The notes under the pieces: model-generated
What the model saw: the letters and a program-made list of their open reading frames with translations, nothing else
Database searches by the model: none
Told to the model about the DNA's origin: nothing
Made by a program: the position numbers and the translations under genes
NCBI GenBank assembly: GCA_965153455.1
Contig: OZ234499.1
Coordinates: 4,013,577 to 4,077,576 of the forward strand
Direction of reading: 5' to 3'
DNA: 64,000 bases
Origin: Sphagnum compactum
Lineage: Eukaryota > Bryophyta > Sphagnopsida > Sphagnales
Shown here: one piece after another, positions 48,302-59,082 of the stretch
Layout of the letters: each line of letters begins with the position of its first letter
Position numbering within the stretch: the stretch's first letter is position 1

Positions 48302-49180
48302 CACTAATCCTTTTCTAGTTCTTCACATTTTCTATTGCAAATTTGTTGTAATGTTAATTTCCACGAACATTATTACAATATCAATGAAATGTTTAGTGCA
48401 TTGGGCCCATATTTCCTTGTAGTGACATATTGTTGTGCCAAAGGAAATTGGGAAAGAAGGTTTAATAAAAAAGAGATTTGTTTCTATAATATAGCATGCC
48501 TAACCATTCTTCCCTTGGACCTTTGTTGATCAATGGTTAAGAAATCCCGAAATGGATTTCCGAAAACATATTATTTCGTGTTGTAGATTTTGTCCCAAAC
48601 ATTTTTCTAGTGTATATGGAGAGCACCTTAATTGGCATAGAAAGCCCGGTGGGCTTTATGAAAATCATAGGGCCTATGGAGGTGGGTGTTATATGGCTTT
48701 AAGTCCTTGGGGCCAAGCTTTACCAGATTTGGGCGCACAATCGGCTCCGTGTCACAAGGCCCTTATTCCCTTAAAGCCCCGTCCCTTGGGCTTTACCCTA
48801 CACATAAGGTAGTTTCACATAACAAGCATATTGTAGGGCTATTGTTCTAGTTTAGGGTTAGGGCTTTCAAAACTATATATAGGTTACAAGCAAACAACAA
48901 TTCCTTGTTCAGGTCTATCAAAATTTACCTATGAAGAAAGGTAGTTTGTTTTGTTTTGTTTTGTAGGTATGAGATCCAATGAACCGGGATGCTCCAGATC
49001 GTGTTCTTGGTGTCTTTGGAAAGCTCTCAATGAGGAGGGGTGCATGGGCTTGGTTCCATGGGTTGTGGACTTGTGGTGAAAAAGTTCTTAAATAACGAAT
49101 GATTTTTTCACTGAAAATTAAATTATATTATAGCTGAAAATTTTGGAGGAATTGGAATGTGCCTTTGGTGTTGTTTGTTG
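48302..49180. other. Intergenic DNA, no gene recognised
   Basis: Mixed-composition sequence. Short frames (48,335-48,529 and 48,552-48,812) match nothing I know. CTTGGGGCC and AAAGCCC words recur here as in the neighbouring inverted-repeat element, so part of this may be related debris. Confidence 0.4.
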
Positions 49181-49500
49181 ATGAGCAGGATTTAATGGAA
49201 TTTATTTGGTAAGATTTGGATTCAGAATGTGGGAGAGATTGATTTTTAAGTGAATTCTGCCGTTAAAAATTCAAATAAATTCCAAAAAAACTAGGTTTTG
49301 GAAGGAAAAATCAGTTGAAATTGTGGTAACATTTGAATGTTTAATATTCAATTCAAGTAAAATGCTTTCCTTTCATATTTGATTCTTTAAAAATGGGATA
49401 TAAGTATTACTTTGCAAAATAATGTCCTATGTTGTGTCCACCCGACATTATAATGAGTTCACACTTGGGCCAATGGCACAGGCCACTCTAGCATAAGGCT
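49180..49500. repeat. Dispersed repeat, copy 1
   Basis: It shares an ordered series of similar words with 57,270-57,520: GGTAAGATTTGG versus GAGTAAGATTTAA, ATTGATTTTTAAG versus ATTGATTTTTGAG, AAAAATTCAAA, CAGTTGA, and TTCACACTTGGGCCAAnGGCAC. Both are in the same orientation, about 8 kb apart, on either side of the reverse-transcriptase element. Confidence 0.55.
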
Positions 49501-49850
49501 AATCCAAAAGGATGAAGTTGGTGGGGCACTATATGAGGGAGTAGAGATAAGTTTGTGTGAGACAAAGAAAAATGTCATGTGTATCGGATGCAAGAAGTTC
49601 ACAAACAAAATGTGCTTTCCTTCTAGAAGAAACTTAGATGCAACATTGACATGCGACAAAATGTGTCATTCTTTAAGTACCCTCATTAGCCACCTACCGA
49701 CCTCACTAGCCACCAAGAGCAAAGGGTGCCTTCAATATCAATATAGAATGAATGGGGGAAGCTAAATGTGGGGTTGAAGCCATGTCGGCTTTTCTCGGAT
49801 TCTCAATATCTTCTTCATCATGTGAGTTTTGAAATTTTGAGTATAGTATT

Positions 49851-49854
<4 letters not shown>

Positions 49855-49889
<35 letters not shown>
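49855..49889. repeat. (GA)n microsatellite
   Basis: About 35 bp of uninterrupted GA dinucleotides. Confidence 0.95.
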
Positions 49890-49950
49890 ATCCAAAAATC
49901 CAAATGCCCAACTAGGCTAACCCATTCTATCTTTTAACAACTAAAGGTTC

Positions 49951-50132
49951 CTTTCAAGAACCTTAAGGTTTGGGAAATGCAATTGGGTTGTCATGTGATG
50001 TTGCTTCCCCAACAAGAAATAAGATTTCTTTCAAGCTCAATAAACAAACCATTTCTTTCAAGAGCCTTAAGGTTTGGGAAATGCCATTGGGTTGTCATGT
50101 GATGTTGCTTGCCCGACAAGAAAATGAGTTCA
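49951..50132. repeat. Tandem duplication with 104-bp spacing
   Basis: CTTTCAAGAACCTTAAGGTT... at 49,951 and CTTTCAAGAGCCTTAAGGTT... at 50,055 begin two copies of about 78 bp that share TTTGGGAAATGC and GGGTTGTCATGTGATGTTGC. They differ at only a few positions, so the duplication looks fairly recent. Confidence 0.85.
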
Positions 50133-51440
50133 TGGACGGTTTTGTTTGCCAATGAGTAAAGTCATTGAAATGTGAGCTGGAACAGAATGGATGATTCCAC
50201 CACACAGAATGTTTAGTCGCACAACAAATCAATCACATGAATTTTGAGGCAAAATTTTTTTTTGTTCAGAAATCTTGTGTTGAACAAAAATGACTCCCTT
50301 TTGTCCCCAACAAAACAACTCTCAAGGACTCATAAACAAAACACAACATTTTGTAAAACAAATTCCTACAAAGACGGTGTTAATAAAGTGTCTGTGTAAA
50401 GTACCCCAAACAAAGACTATTGGGCTCCAGTTTTGCCAAAACTGGTGATGAAATCAAAAGTCAGGATGAAAACAGTGCACAGGAAACAAAGAGGGGATCC
50501 TCCAACCTCAGGGGGAGTTTCACCTCCAGTTTTTGCATTTGCATTACCTGCTGCACCTTGGGCGCTGCTTCTATTATTACTCTTCAGTAAATTACCAGGG
50601 TGCCAGAATAAAGCCCTACAAAACTTGTGATCTGATGATACCCAGTTTCAAAAAAAAAAACAGTACTGAACTTCACCCACTTTCCAGATATACTCAAATT
50701 GGGGATGAAACAGGGATTACAGGGCCAAACTTAGGCCCAAATACACAAGGTCAAAAAATTGACAAAATTTCACCTAAAATTGACAAAAACAGACTTTCAT
50801 CAAGTGTTTCAAAATGAAATAAAAGGATAACAATTGGCTCTCATTTCTTTTAGTCAGAAAGGAAAGACAAGTGACCGTTTGTCTTTGAGAACCCAAAATA
50901 AACGGTCTAACTAAAGCACAAGAAATACAAACCCAAAATAAACGGTCTACTACAGCACAAGAAATACAAACCCTAAACCTTGTTACTTTCAAGAGGAGCA
51001 AGCCGGAGGCAGAGAGAGAGGGAGAGAGAGGGACCCACATACATTCATATACAGGGCATGAACAGGCTGACAAAACATTCCAGAACAAATTCATCATAAT
51101 GTGCTGATACTTGTTGTTGTTGTGTCGGGCTTTTGGTTCTTATAGAAACATTATCAAGAGTTGTCAGTTGTGAAGTAGTTTGTGCCTTGTTAGCTAGGGA
51201 CATTCAATGATCACACTCGGAGTTAATTTACATCTCTCTGTGACAGTGGATGACAGTCCTCATCCAATCCAATCTCCCCTCCCCCCCCCCCCCCAACAAG
51301 AGCCGTAAATAGTTCATCTTGTGTGTTCCCACTCGTGGTTCTTCTTTTGTTGTGGGGAATGGCCATCCATTGGGAACAAAATGAATTTTTTCAAAAAAAA
51401 AAAGGCTCCAACTAAATATGAAATATTTAAAAAGATTGGA
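50133..51440. other. Intergenic DNA, no gene recognised
   Basis: Mixed-composition DNA with a poly-C run at about 51,280-51,294 and an internal repeat of ACCCAAAATAAACGGTCTA at about 50,891 and 50,933. A frame at 50,433-50,630 has a short hydrophobic stretch but nothing recognisable. Confidence 0.45.
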
Positions 51441-51459
51441 ATGTATGCTTATTTAACAA

Positions 51460-51720
51460 GGGGCATGTCATGTTGTTGCCTTGCCATTTACATTTAAAAG
51501 GATCTTAAGGTAACAGAAGAATTATGAAAACTCAAATATTTCACCATGCAAAAATGTAATTTGTAAAAAATACATCAAAGACATCAAAATCCTTCAAGAA
51601 TATTATGACTCTATAACTAACCTCAAGTTTTAACACAAGCCAAAATATCATCTTTCAAAAATCCTCATATAAAATTAGACCTATTATGACCTAGGGTCCA
51701 AAATCCCTTAAGATTCAATA
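51460..51720. repeat. Second copy of the interior of the 47.6-kb inverted-repeat element
   Basis: It matches 47,720-48,000 in the same orientation. Shared words are CCTTGCCATTTACATT, AATATTTCACCA, AACACAAGCCAAAATA, ATAGACCTATTAT/TTAGACCTATTAT and CCAAAATCCCTTAAG. The terminal inverted repeats are not seen around this copy, so it is a truncated relative. Confidence 0.7.
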
Positions 51721-52249
51721 TTTTATAATATGATTGCTTGATAACTTGGTGTTCATTCTAGAGTTCGGTGCAACGTCTTGGATTAGCAAGTGACGAAGAA
51801 GATGACACGCCATAGCCATGGTTGACAAACGGAACACATTCATAAGAATCTTGACTCAGATGCTAGAGCAACATTGTACCAATTGAATGCAACAATTCCA
51901 TGGTTGAGAGGAGCCATGGTTGAATTGCATGAAGAACAAAGGAATTCGGTGCAACTTTCTCTTGGTGGTTTTTCGCAAAAATCTAGGATTTGAACTTGCA
52001 AATGACGAGAACTAGATTTGTCAAAGATCGAAGTTGTTGTGCTCTTGCATGATCGGGCCCGCCATCGCTGGCAAGCTCCTATAACGATAGGAAAGTCTTG
52101 TTTTTTTAAGAAAGTCTTCGCTTTCCTTTTCCTTTTATGGGTTTGGTTTTGTTTTGTCTTTTTTAAAAAAAAATTAGGGGGGGCTACTTGGGCTTTTGCT
52201 TCCTAGGGGTTTTGGGTGCAATTTTTTTTTAAATATAAAATTTATGGCT

Positions 52250-55200
52250 CTCTCTTTGTGTCCCTATCGGTTCGGGATACCCTTTGTCCTCATTGTTTTG
52301 GCCTTTAAATTTAGGCGGCCTTTTGAGACATGTCAAAAGTGCTCACCCCCTTGTTAACCTCGTTTCTTAGGCTAACCAAATTATTTTATCTTTGCAAGTG
52401 TCAACCCTTCGTGTGTTTCTCCCTAGTTCTATTCCTCGTGCTTCTTGGGTTGGTTTCAACCTCAATTTAACTCCATTTTCGGGTTGTTTGAGTCTCGTTT
52501 CATGTGCCCTCGTTTATTTCATAGGATCCCTCGAGCAATCCAAGACGAGGTTAGGCATGCTTTTCGTTTACCACTTGATCGAATTGCTTGAAACTCGATG
52601 GATGAGTTTGATGGACGAGTTAGCATGGTTCCTTTTCCTCCTACTACCCCGTTGGTGTCTGTGTTATATTCAAAGAGGTTGTTTAGGTCAACAATAGGTT
52701 TTTGCTTGCTTCAAAAGGTTTATGGCAGGCAACTTGTTTTATCTTTAAGAAAAGTCTTCACGCGCCTCATTTGCGGCCCGTTCTTACCATTCATCGGAAG
52801 ATTTTTCAACCACTCATCTTTGCTGATGTTTAACTTTAGGGAAAGCCAATGAGTATAATCATGCTATTAGAACTCTTTAGCCCATGATGCCAATTTCCTT
52901 CGCAAGACATCGTTGCTACCTTGCACTAGTTGCACCCCCTTCCTTTTGACCTTGGCCCTCCACTTATTTTTAACTATTAGCTTGAACACACTTTTATTTT
53001 GAATAAAATTTTATTTGCCCAAACCTTAGCCACTGCTCTCCACTTATCTTCAGGTGGGTTCTTTGGGATGGTATATGAACATTTTTTGGGATTCTTTACA
53101 CCAAAAAACCTATCTTCAAGGTTTTCGAAATTATTCCAAGCTGCTATTATTATTGCTCATGGGGATATCCTTAGGTTGGTGACCTTCATTTTAGGGGTTG
53201 ACAAATTGTTGACAATGGCAAAGGACACTAATGGTTTTCATCCTATTGATGTAGGCGAGGTGTTTCTTCAACTTTTTAGTCGTCCATTGTCCTATAGCTT
53301 TGGGGGCCATTTCAGGAGCACTTATCCCCCCATCAATTTGGAATATCAACCCTTGGAAGGTGTGAGGCCATCCCTTTTGGCATTCGAGCCTTCCTCAACC
53401 TACACCCTATTGGGCAATGATGCGTGTCAACATTAAAAATGTTTTTAATAGTGTTTCTTGAACTACTATTTTTAGAAAGTTGTGTGATGCCAAGGGGCCT
53501 TTAGTGAACATTGTCCCCTTTACCAGGTTGTTTTATGGTACTCATTTTTAAAAACATTTCTAGCATGGGGGCATGTGGAAAGGGTCACCATTATTGAATC
53601 ATTTTCAGGCATGAAGCAGGGTGACTCCTTAAGAGGTCTTTTATTTATTTTGGCCCATTATCAAACTATTTTAAAGACCATCACATGGGCCCTCATCTGC
53701 GTCTTTCCATCTTTAGCGGATGATACCCACATCATGGGGCTTATGAGTGAAATTATTCGCACCTTTGACCACCTTTTGACCCAATTAACCTTAATGGGGC
53801 TTATAGTCGAAGTGTTAAAATGCAAACTTTGGAGTCCATTGGGGTTTCTCCAAGTATAAAGATTCCTCAGGAACGCACTTCGGTCATAGATGGTTTATGC
53901 ATTTTGGGTGTGCTAATGGGTTTTCGAGTTTTTGCCATGCATTTTTGGGATGAGGTTTTATTTCAGGACGTGGCACATGTCGATGATTTTCCTCTCCTGA
54001 GAGATGCCCAGGTTGCTTTGCGCATTTTGTCCTCATGTGTAATTCGTCGACCTTTTTATCTCACACGAACAATACCTGTTTCTTTTTCCTTCTTGTTTTT
54101 TTAGGCGGGTTTCAATAAGAAAGTTATGCAGATATGTGGGGACATTATGGTTCTAGGATTGTGGGAGTCTTTTCAAGGCCCCTCAGCAAGGTGTCAAGCT
54201 CGACTACCGATATCCTTTGGTGGTATAGGCCTTTTTTCTATGGATTTATGGAGGATTGTGCCCCATTTTTTTTTTTGGGGAGTTAAGCTCTGGTGGCTTC
54301 ATATTTGTGCTTTAGGTTTCATATTTTCAATAGACCCATTTTGGAGGAATATGTTTCTCAAGTTGAGGGCGGCCCGCACTTGCTTTAGTCATGTTTACGT
54401 GCAACATGAAATGGCCTTCTTCCTATAGCTAGGGAGATGCACATTCTTTTGAGAATCTAATAGTTATCAGCATCATAAGTCTATAGGCATTTTTTATGGA
54501 CATCCACCACGACACATCCCTTAGGTACATCTTGGAAGATGATTCCATTTCCCCAACATTTAGAGCTTGCGTTCGTTCTTGTTCGGGCAAAGGGTCAGGG
54601 CTATGGTAGGTTGTTAGGCCATTTATTTGTTCGTTTCACATCGCACAATTTATTTTGACCTCAATGTTGCATTTTCGTCTCGGTTTGATTCAGCCCTTGG
54701 CATTTAGTCTTTTCACGTGTGAGTGTGGACATGAATTGGACGCATCTGGCACGCATTTAGTTCATTGTCTGTTTGGAAGTCAATAGATAACCACACATGA
54801 TGCCATCTAAGATGTCATGTGTGCCTTCGCTTGAAAGAATGGGCACACTATATGGAGAAACGTTGGTACACCCTTATGTTAGGAGTTTCATTATGAGCCG
54901 ATCTCTACATGACCTAAGAGGACCAGGTCTTTGTTGCTGATGTGATGGTTATTGACCCAACACGAGATATAATGATTTCGAATCTCATGAATCGACTAGT
55001 AGGTGTAGTTACGAAACTTAACATCATTATTAAGATCCACAAGCATAAAGGCTTCATGAGGGGCACCACTTTATTTCGATGGCCATGGAGGTGCATGACA
55101 CACCTAGGTGTGATATGGATCGTTTCATCAGGGAGTGTGCCCATATTTTTCACAATAGATGATCAAGAAATCATTTATCCTTGTATTTTTTGCATTCAAT

Positions 55201-55400
55201 TTTTCAGGCAACATGTTAATATTGTTTTTCAGCGTCTTTTAACCTCTACTATAAAGAGGAAGATTACATTGGTGGGTGATGCTTGTTCTAGACCTCCTAT
55301 TATTATTAGATCTCACAATTTGCATGGAGGTGACATTAAAAAGGCTACAAGTGAAATAGTTTCCAACCATTAGAGGGACTAACTTTTCCCCTTTTTTTGG
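52250..55400 (+). mobile_element. Decayed non-LTR-like reverse-transcriptase element with C-terminal zinc/nuclease-like region
   Basis: Broken frames read continuously in the plus direction. An N-terminal part (52,500-52,860) contains SMDEFDGRVSMVPF. Next is VNIKNVFNSVS, resembling reverse-transcriptase motif A; then GMKQGDSLRGLLFILAHY (motif B) and SLADDTHIMG with the catalytic LADD box at 53,713-53,724. A thumb-like region follows with AHVDDFPLLRDAQVALRILS and LPISFGGIGLF. A knuckle CECGHELDASGTHLVHC starts at 54,718. The C-terminal block holds VADVMVIDPTRD, then KIHKHKGF and MAMEVH, resembling a PD-(D/E)XK-type nuclease layout. The frame shifts several times (near 53,430, 53,500-53,570 and 53,840) and has stops, so it is inactive. 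No LTRs or poly-A tail were identified; the ends are approximate. Confidence 0.75.
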
Positions 55401-55896
55401 TTCCAACAGGTTGTGCCACCTTTGGCCTTTCTTTGACCTTCCCTTTTTGTCTCCCTTGTGATGGTTCTGGCCATCGGTCTTTTATTGGCTTTTTGTGCTT
55501 ACCCTATAATAAATCTACACAGAATATCCTTCTTGCCTTGGTAGGCAAGGCCAACAAAATTGACAAGGAGGACATCATCCTCCTCCTCTCCAAGTAAGAA
55601 TTGAACTGGAGGATGAATGAATGTACTTCAGGAACTTGGCTAACCCAATTACGTACATTGCAAAAGAAGTTATCCTTTCTCTACAGGTCTTGGATCAGCA
55701 TCAAAACTGACAAGGGACCTCCGTAAAAGCTTTGTTCGAGTAGTAAGTACAAAAAGCCCAGCTGTGATGGTGTCTACTCATGTCCAATGCACTTGGGAAT
55801 TGCTACCATATAGGCTAGGAGGATAAAGTGTGTTGTTATTGAGAACATGGTGGCAGCATCAAAATCCAAAAAAGTTTACCCACCCTTGTCTCCCTT
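55401..55896. other. 3' flank of the reverse-transcriptase element
   Basis: A 66-codon open frame (55,397-55,597) ends in NKIDKEDIILLLSK. It could be the tail of the same element or unrelated. No motif is recognisable. Confidence 0.35.
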
Positions 55897-56385
55897 GGGT
55901 CAAAACACACTTAAGGGAGTCCAAAAGGGTGTCAGGTGTGAAAAATAACCATTGAAAATTCAAGTTTTGTTTTTGTTTTACCATTTGAAACTATGATAAT
56001 CGTGACAAGTTTTTAAATTTTTTTTATTCATATGGATATTGGGAAATTAAAATAAATAATCTGTTTTATTCAGTTTTAGAATTTTCTTTTAATTGTTAAA
56101 AATAAAAAATGAATAATTATTGTGTCCAAATAGAAAAGGTCTTGTGTTCATTTTTCAAAATGAAACACATAGTGTACAAGAAAATTGCACATTTAAAAAA
56201 ATTCATATTTGCAACAACAACTCTTTTTTTAATATGACATATTGATTCAACTTTAAACATTTTTTATAAAAAATTACAAAGCAATTCATTCAAAAAAAAT
56301 AAAATCATGCTAACACAAAAAGACGTGCAGTTCTTATTTATATAAAGTAAGGTCGTGGGGTACTGCTCAGAGTGTGTTTTGACCC
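55897..56385. repeat. AT-rich segment bounded by a 16-bp perfect inverted repeat
   Basis: TGGGTCAAAACACACT at 55,897-55,912 is exactly mirrored by AGTGTGTTTTGACCCA at about 56,370-56,385. About 460 bp of very AT-rich, non-coding sequence lies between them, the layout of a small MITE. No target-site duplication was clear. Confidence 0.55.
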
Positions 56386-56656
56386 ACCTAGGCCCCCAAA
56401 GATATATTAATGAACCTTCTTGGGTGCATATTGAGTTGTCTCATTGGCTGCATGAAAATTCAATCGATAAAAACTATTTGTCACCATTTTTCGCCGAGGC
56501 TAATGCGAGGATTTCAGTGGTGTCCGCAAAGTAAAGACATTTTGATAAATCTCAGTATGAGACACAAGGTTCGAGAATAACTATTGTAGTTGTACAGTTA
56601 GGAGCAGTGAAAATATATGTAACAGCAGTGGAGGCGCTCAGGAAAAAGGAACGACA

Positions 56657-56706
56657 GGATGAAACTCGGTTTACCCTCAAAATTGATGGTTTTCTGAGTT
56701 TCATCC
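56657..56706. repeat. Short hairpin with perfect 11-bp arms
   Basis: GGATGAAACTC at 56,657-56,667 pairs exactly with GAGTTTCATCC at 56,696-56,706 across a 28-bp loop. Confidence 0.85.
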
Positions 56707-58190
56707 CCAGTTGAATGCTAATGTACTTTTCTTTGCAGGTTCTTTTTGAATCTCACCCGGTGTATGACCAAACTCAGGGTTCTGGTGCTGTGTTTTTCTT
56801 ACTTTACGGATAACTCTAATGTCACCCACTATGCAGTTTTACAAGTGGAAAATCCACCATGCATTTTAAAACCGTTACCAAACTTGTTGTTGTGTCTAGA
56901 ATCATTTAAGGGTTGGAAGTCCAAAGAGACACAAATGTTGTGGACAATTGTTGTGTTGATCACAAAAAGCTCCGACCCTCTCCCAATTTGTGACAATGCC
57001 ACACGTCAAAAACTTCCCCAAAACAAGTTTGCTTCTTTTGTTTTGCTTGTGGGGTCCTTGTTTTGATAATTCATCACATTGATCAAGGAATTTTTCTTTT
57101 CCTTTTTTGTTGAAGAAAACAAGCCCAAATCAAGTTGAGAAAGAGAGAAGAGGAAAATGTCCAATTCCAAAGCAATTCCATCCTTCACCACAAGTGAAAA
57201 CAAAAACCATCAAGTCTCACTCATTTCATGGCCATCTAAATGTGTGAATGGAAATAAAAGTTTTACTTCCTCCGTGAGTAAGATTTAATAGAGTTTATTT
57301 CACAATTTTCAGAGCTAAGGTGTGGAAGATATTGATTTTTGAGAGTATTGTGTTGCTGAAAATTCAAAAAAATTGCAAAATTTGGGTTTGGAAGCAAACC
57401 TCAGTTGAGCCCTCAATTTTAGCCACATTGTCGAATTTAGAAATTTTCAATTCTAAAAATGTGAAAAATAAAGAATGTGTTCACACTTGGGCCAACGGCA
57501 CATGCTACACTAGTACAAATTAAGGTACAAGTGTATTTGTTTTGACATATGATCATGGCATAAATTATAAACCTCTCAAACCATGAGACTCCTTGCTCCA
57601 CTTATGGTAACATTGAAAAGTCCTCAATGAAATAGTGTGCACGTTTTATTTTATTTTGTCTTTCACAATTTTTGGATCAACAAAGCAAAAGTTATTGAAT
57701 TATAAAGTGATTTTTTTTCCCATGAAAATTAATCTAAATCATTTCTAAATGATTTTTTAAACAAAGAACTTTTTTTGAAGTGAAGTGAAGGCCATTTTAG
57801 CCCGGAATAGTATTGGGATGAGTGACATTACATTTACATGAGGTTTAATAATACTTGGGCCAAAGGCATAGGGGTTCACTTGCTAGTGTTGCATAAAGTT
57901 CCCCAAAATTTTGAACTGAAAATCCATACTATATGGGAAACTATTGTAGTTCCATTCCATTCCATAGTGTGTATAAACAAACAAACAAACAAACAAACAA
58001 GATCTACACTAGTGTTCCTTCCTTATTAGTGACCCAAGACAGGCTACCATTTTTGTCCATTCTGGACACAAAGTGTATAAAATGCTCAATCATGGTAATA
58101 GGTAGACAAAAGTAAGTAGTAGGTGAAGAGGGAGTAGTTCAAGCTTTGTGTTGTTTGTTGCCCATTTTGTGAAGGCATTATAAAAACAAC
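56707..58190. other. AT-rich intergenic DNA, no gene recognised
   Basis: It contains a 106-codon plus-strand frame (56,746-57,066) with no recognisable homology and a (CAAA)n run at 57,974-58,000. The dispersed-repeat copy listed separately lies inside it. Confidence 0.45.
57270..57520. repeat. Dispersed repeat, copy 2
   Basis: The partner of 49,180-49,500. It ends with TTCACACTTGGGCCAACGGCAC. The core ACTTGGGCCAAnGGCA occurs a third time at about 57,852. Confidence 0.55.
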
Positions 58191-58570
58191 ATTGTAAGGA
58201 CATTTGCAAGAGTGCATTGTAACAAGGGAAGTTGTGTTTGTTGCCTAATTTTGTGAAGCATTCATTATGAGAGACATTTGCAAGTGCATTGTAAGAGCAT
58301 CACAAGTGTATTGTGCAAGGGCATTGTAAGAGCATTCGTGTTGTTGCCCATTTCGTGAAGCATTATTATGAGAACGTTGTAAGTGCATTGTAAGAGCATT
58401 GTAAGTGCATTTTAAGGACATTCCTAGTGCATTGTAAGAAGGGTTGTGTTGTTGCCGATTTGGTGAAGCATTATGAGAACATTGTAAGTGCATTTTTAGG
58501 GGCATTGTAAGAGCATTGTTAGGACATTGTGAAGGCATTGTGAGTGCATTGTAAGGACATTGGAACTTGG
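58190..58570. repeat. Degenerate repeat array built on GCATTGTAAG
   Basis: About 380 bp made of variants of GCATTGTAAGnGCATT and a longer motif GTTGTTGCC(C/G)ATTT.GTGAAGCATTATGAGAAC that occurs about three times. Frames on the minus strand (Asn/Ala/Leu/Thr-rich) are repeat artefacts. It ends about 0.5 kb upstream of the FATB start codon. Confidence 0.8.
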
Positions 58571-58614
58571 GCATTGTTAGTGAGGGAGTGTGTGGCAAGA
58601 AGGGGGTTATTGAG

Positions 58615-58636
58615 ACCCACCCACCCACCCACCCAC
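58615..58636. repeat. (CCCA)n microsatellite
   Basis: About five uninterrupted ACCC tetranucleotides, about 450 bp upstream of FATB. Confidence 0.95.
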
Positions 58637-58962
58637 GCTCTCACCATGCGATAGAGATGCTTGTGGCATTATGTTTTGCTACAAGGTTTTTGCAAGCCCA
58701 TTTTGTGAGCAGAAGGGGTGTTTTTGGTTTTGGTGGACTCACATGACATAACTAATATTGTGAAGAAAATGGTGGTGGTTTGCTGGGGAGACTTTTTATG
58801 TTTCTCTTCTTATTTCTATTGCATGATCTTGTGATATTGAAGCAAAACCCAAGCAAGCAAGCATTGTGAGTGACAACAGTCTCACACATCTCTTCCTCTT
58901 CTTTTGTCTCTTGTGAGCTTTCCCCAAGCTTTTATTCCTGTGGGGAGTAGAAGAAGAAACAC

Positions 58963-59004
58963 ATGATGATGATGATGATGATGATGATATGCACTGCAAA
59001 CTAA
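58963..59004 (+). promoter_or_regulatory. Upstream ORF of eight consecutive ATG codons before FATB
   Basis: An ATG trinucleotide run gives eight in-frame start codons (58,963-58,986), followed by ATA TGC ACT GCA AAC and a TAA at 59,002-59,004. This makes a 13-codon upstream ORF that ends 78 bases before the FATB ATG. It matters only if the transcript starts upstream of it, which the sequence does not show. Confidence 0.5.
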
Positions 59005-59082
59005 TGAGGTGCTGTTCCTCTGTTGAACCCCCATTTTTGGCAGTATAGGATTTGTGGATCCTTTTCTTCTTGTAAGGAAAGC

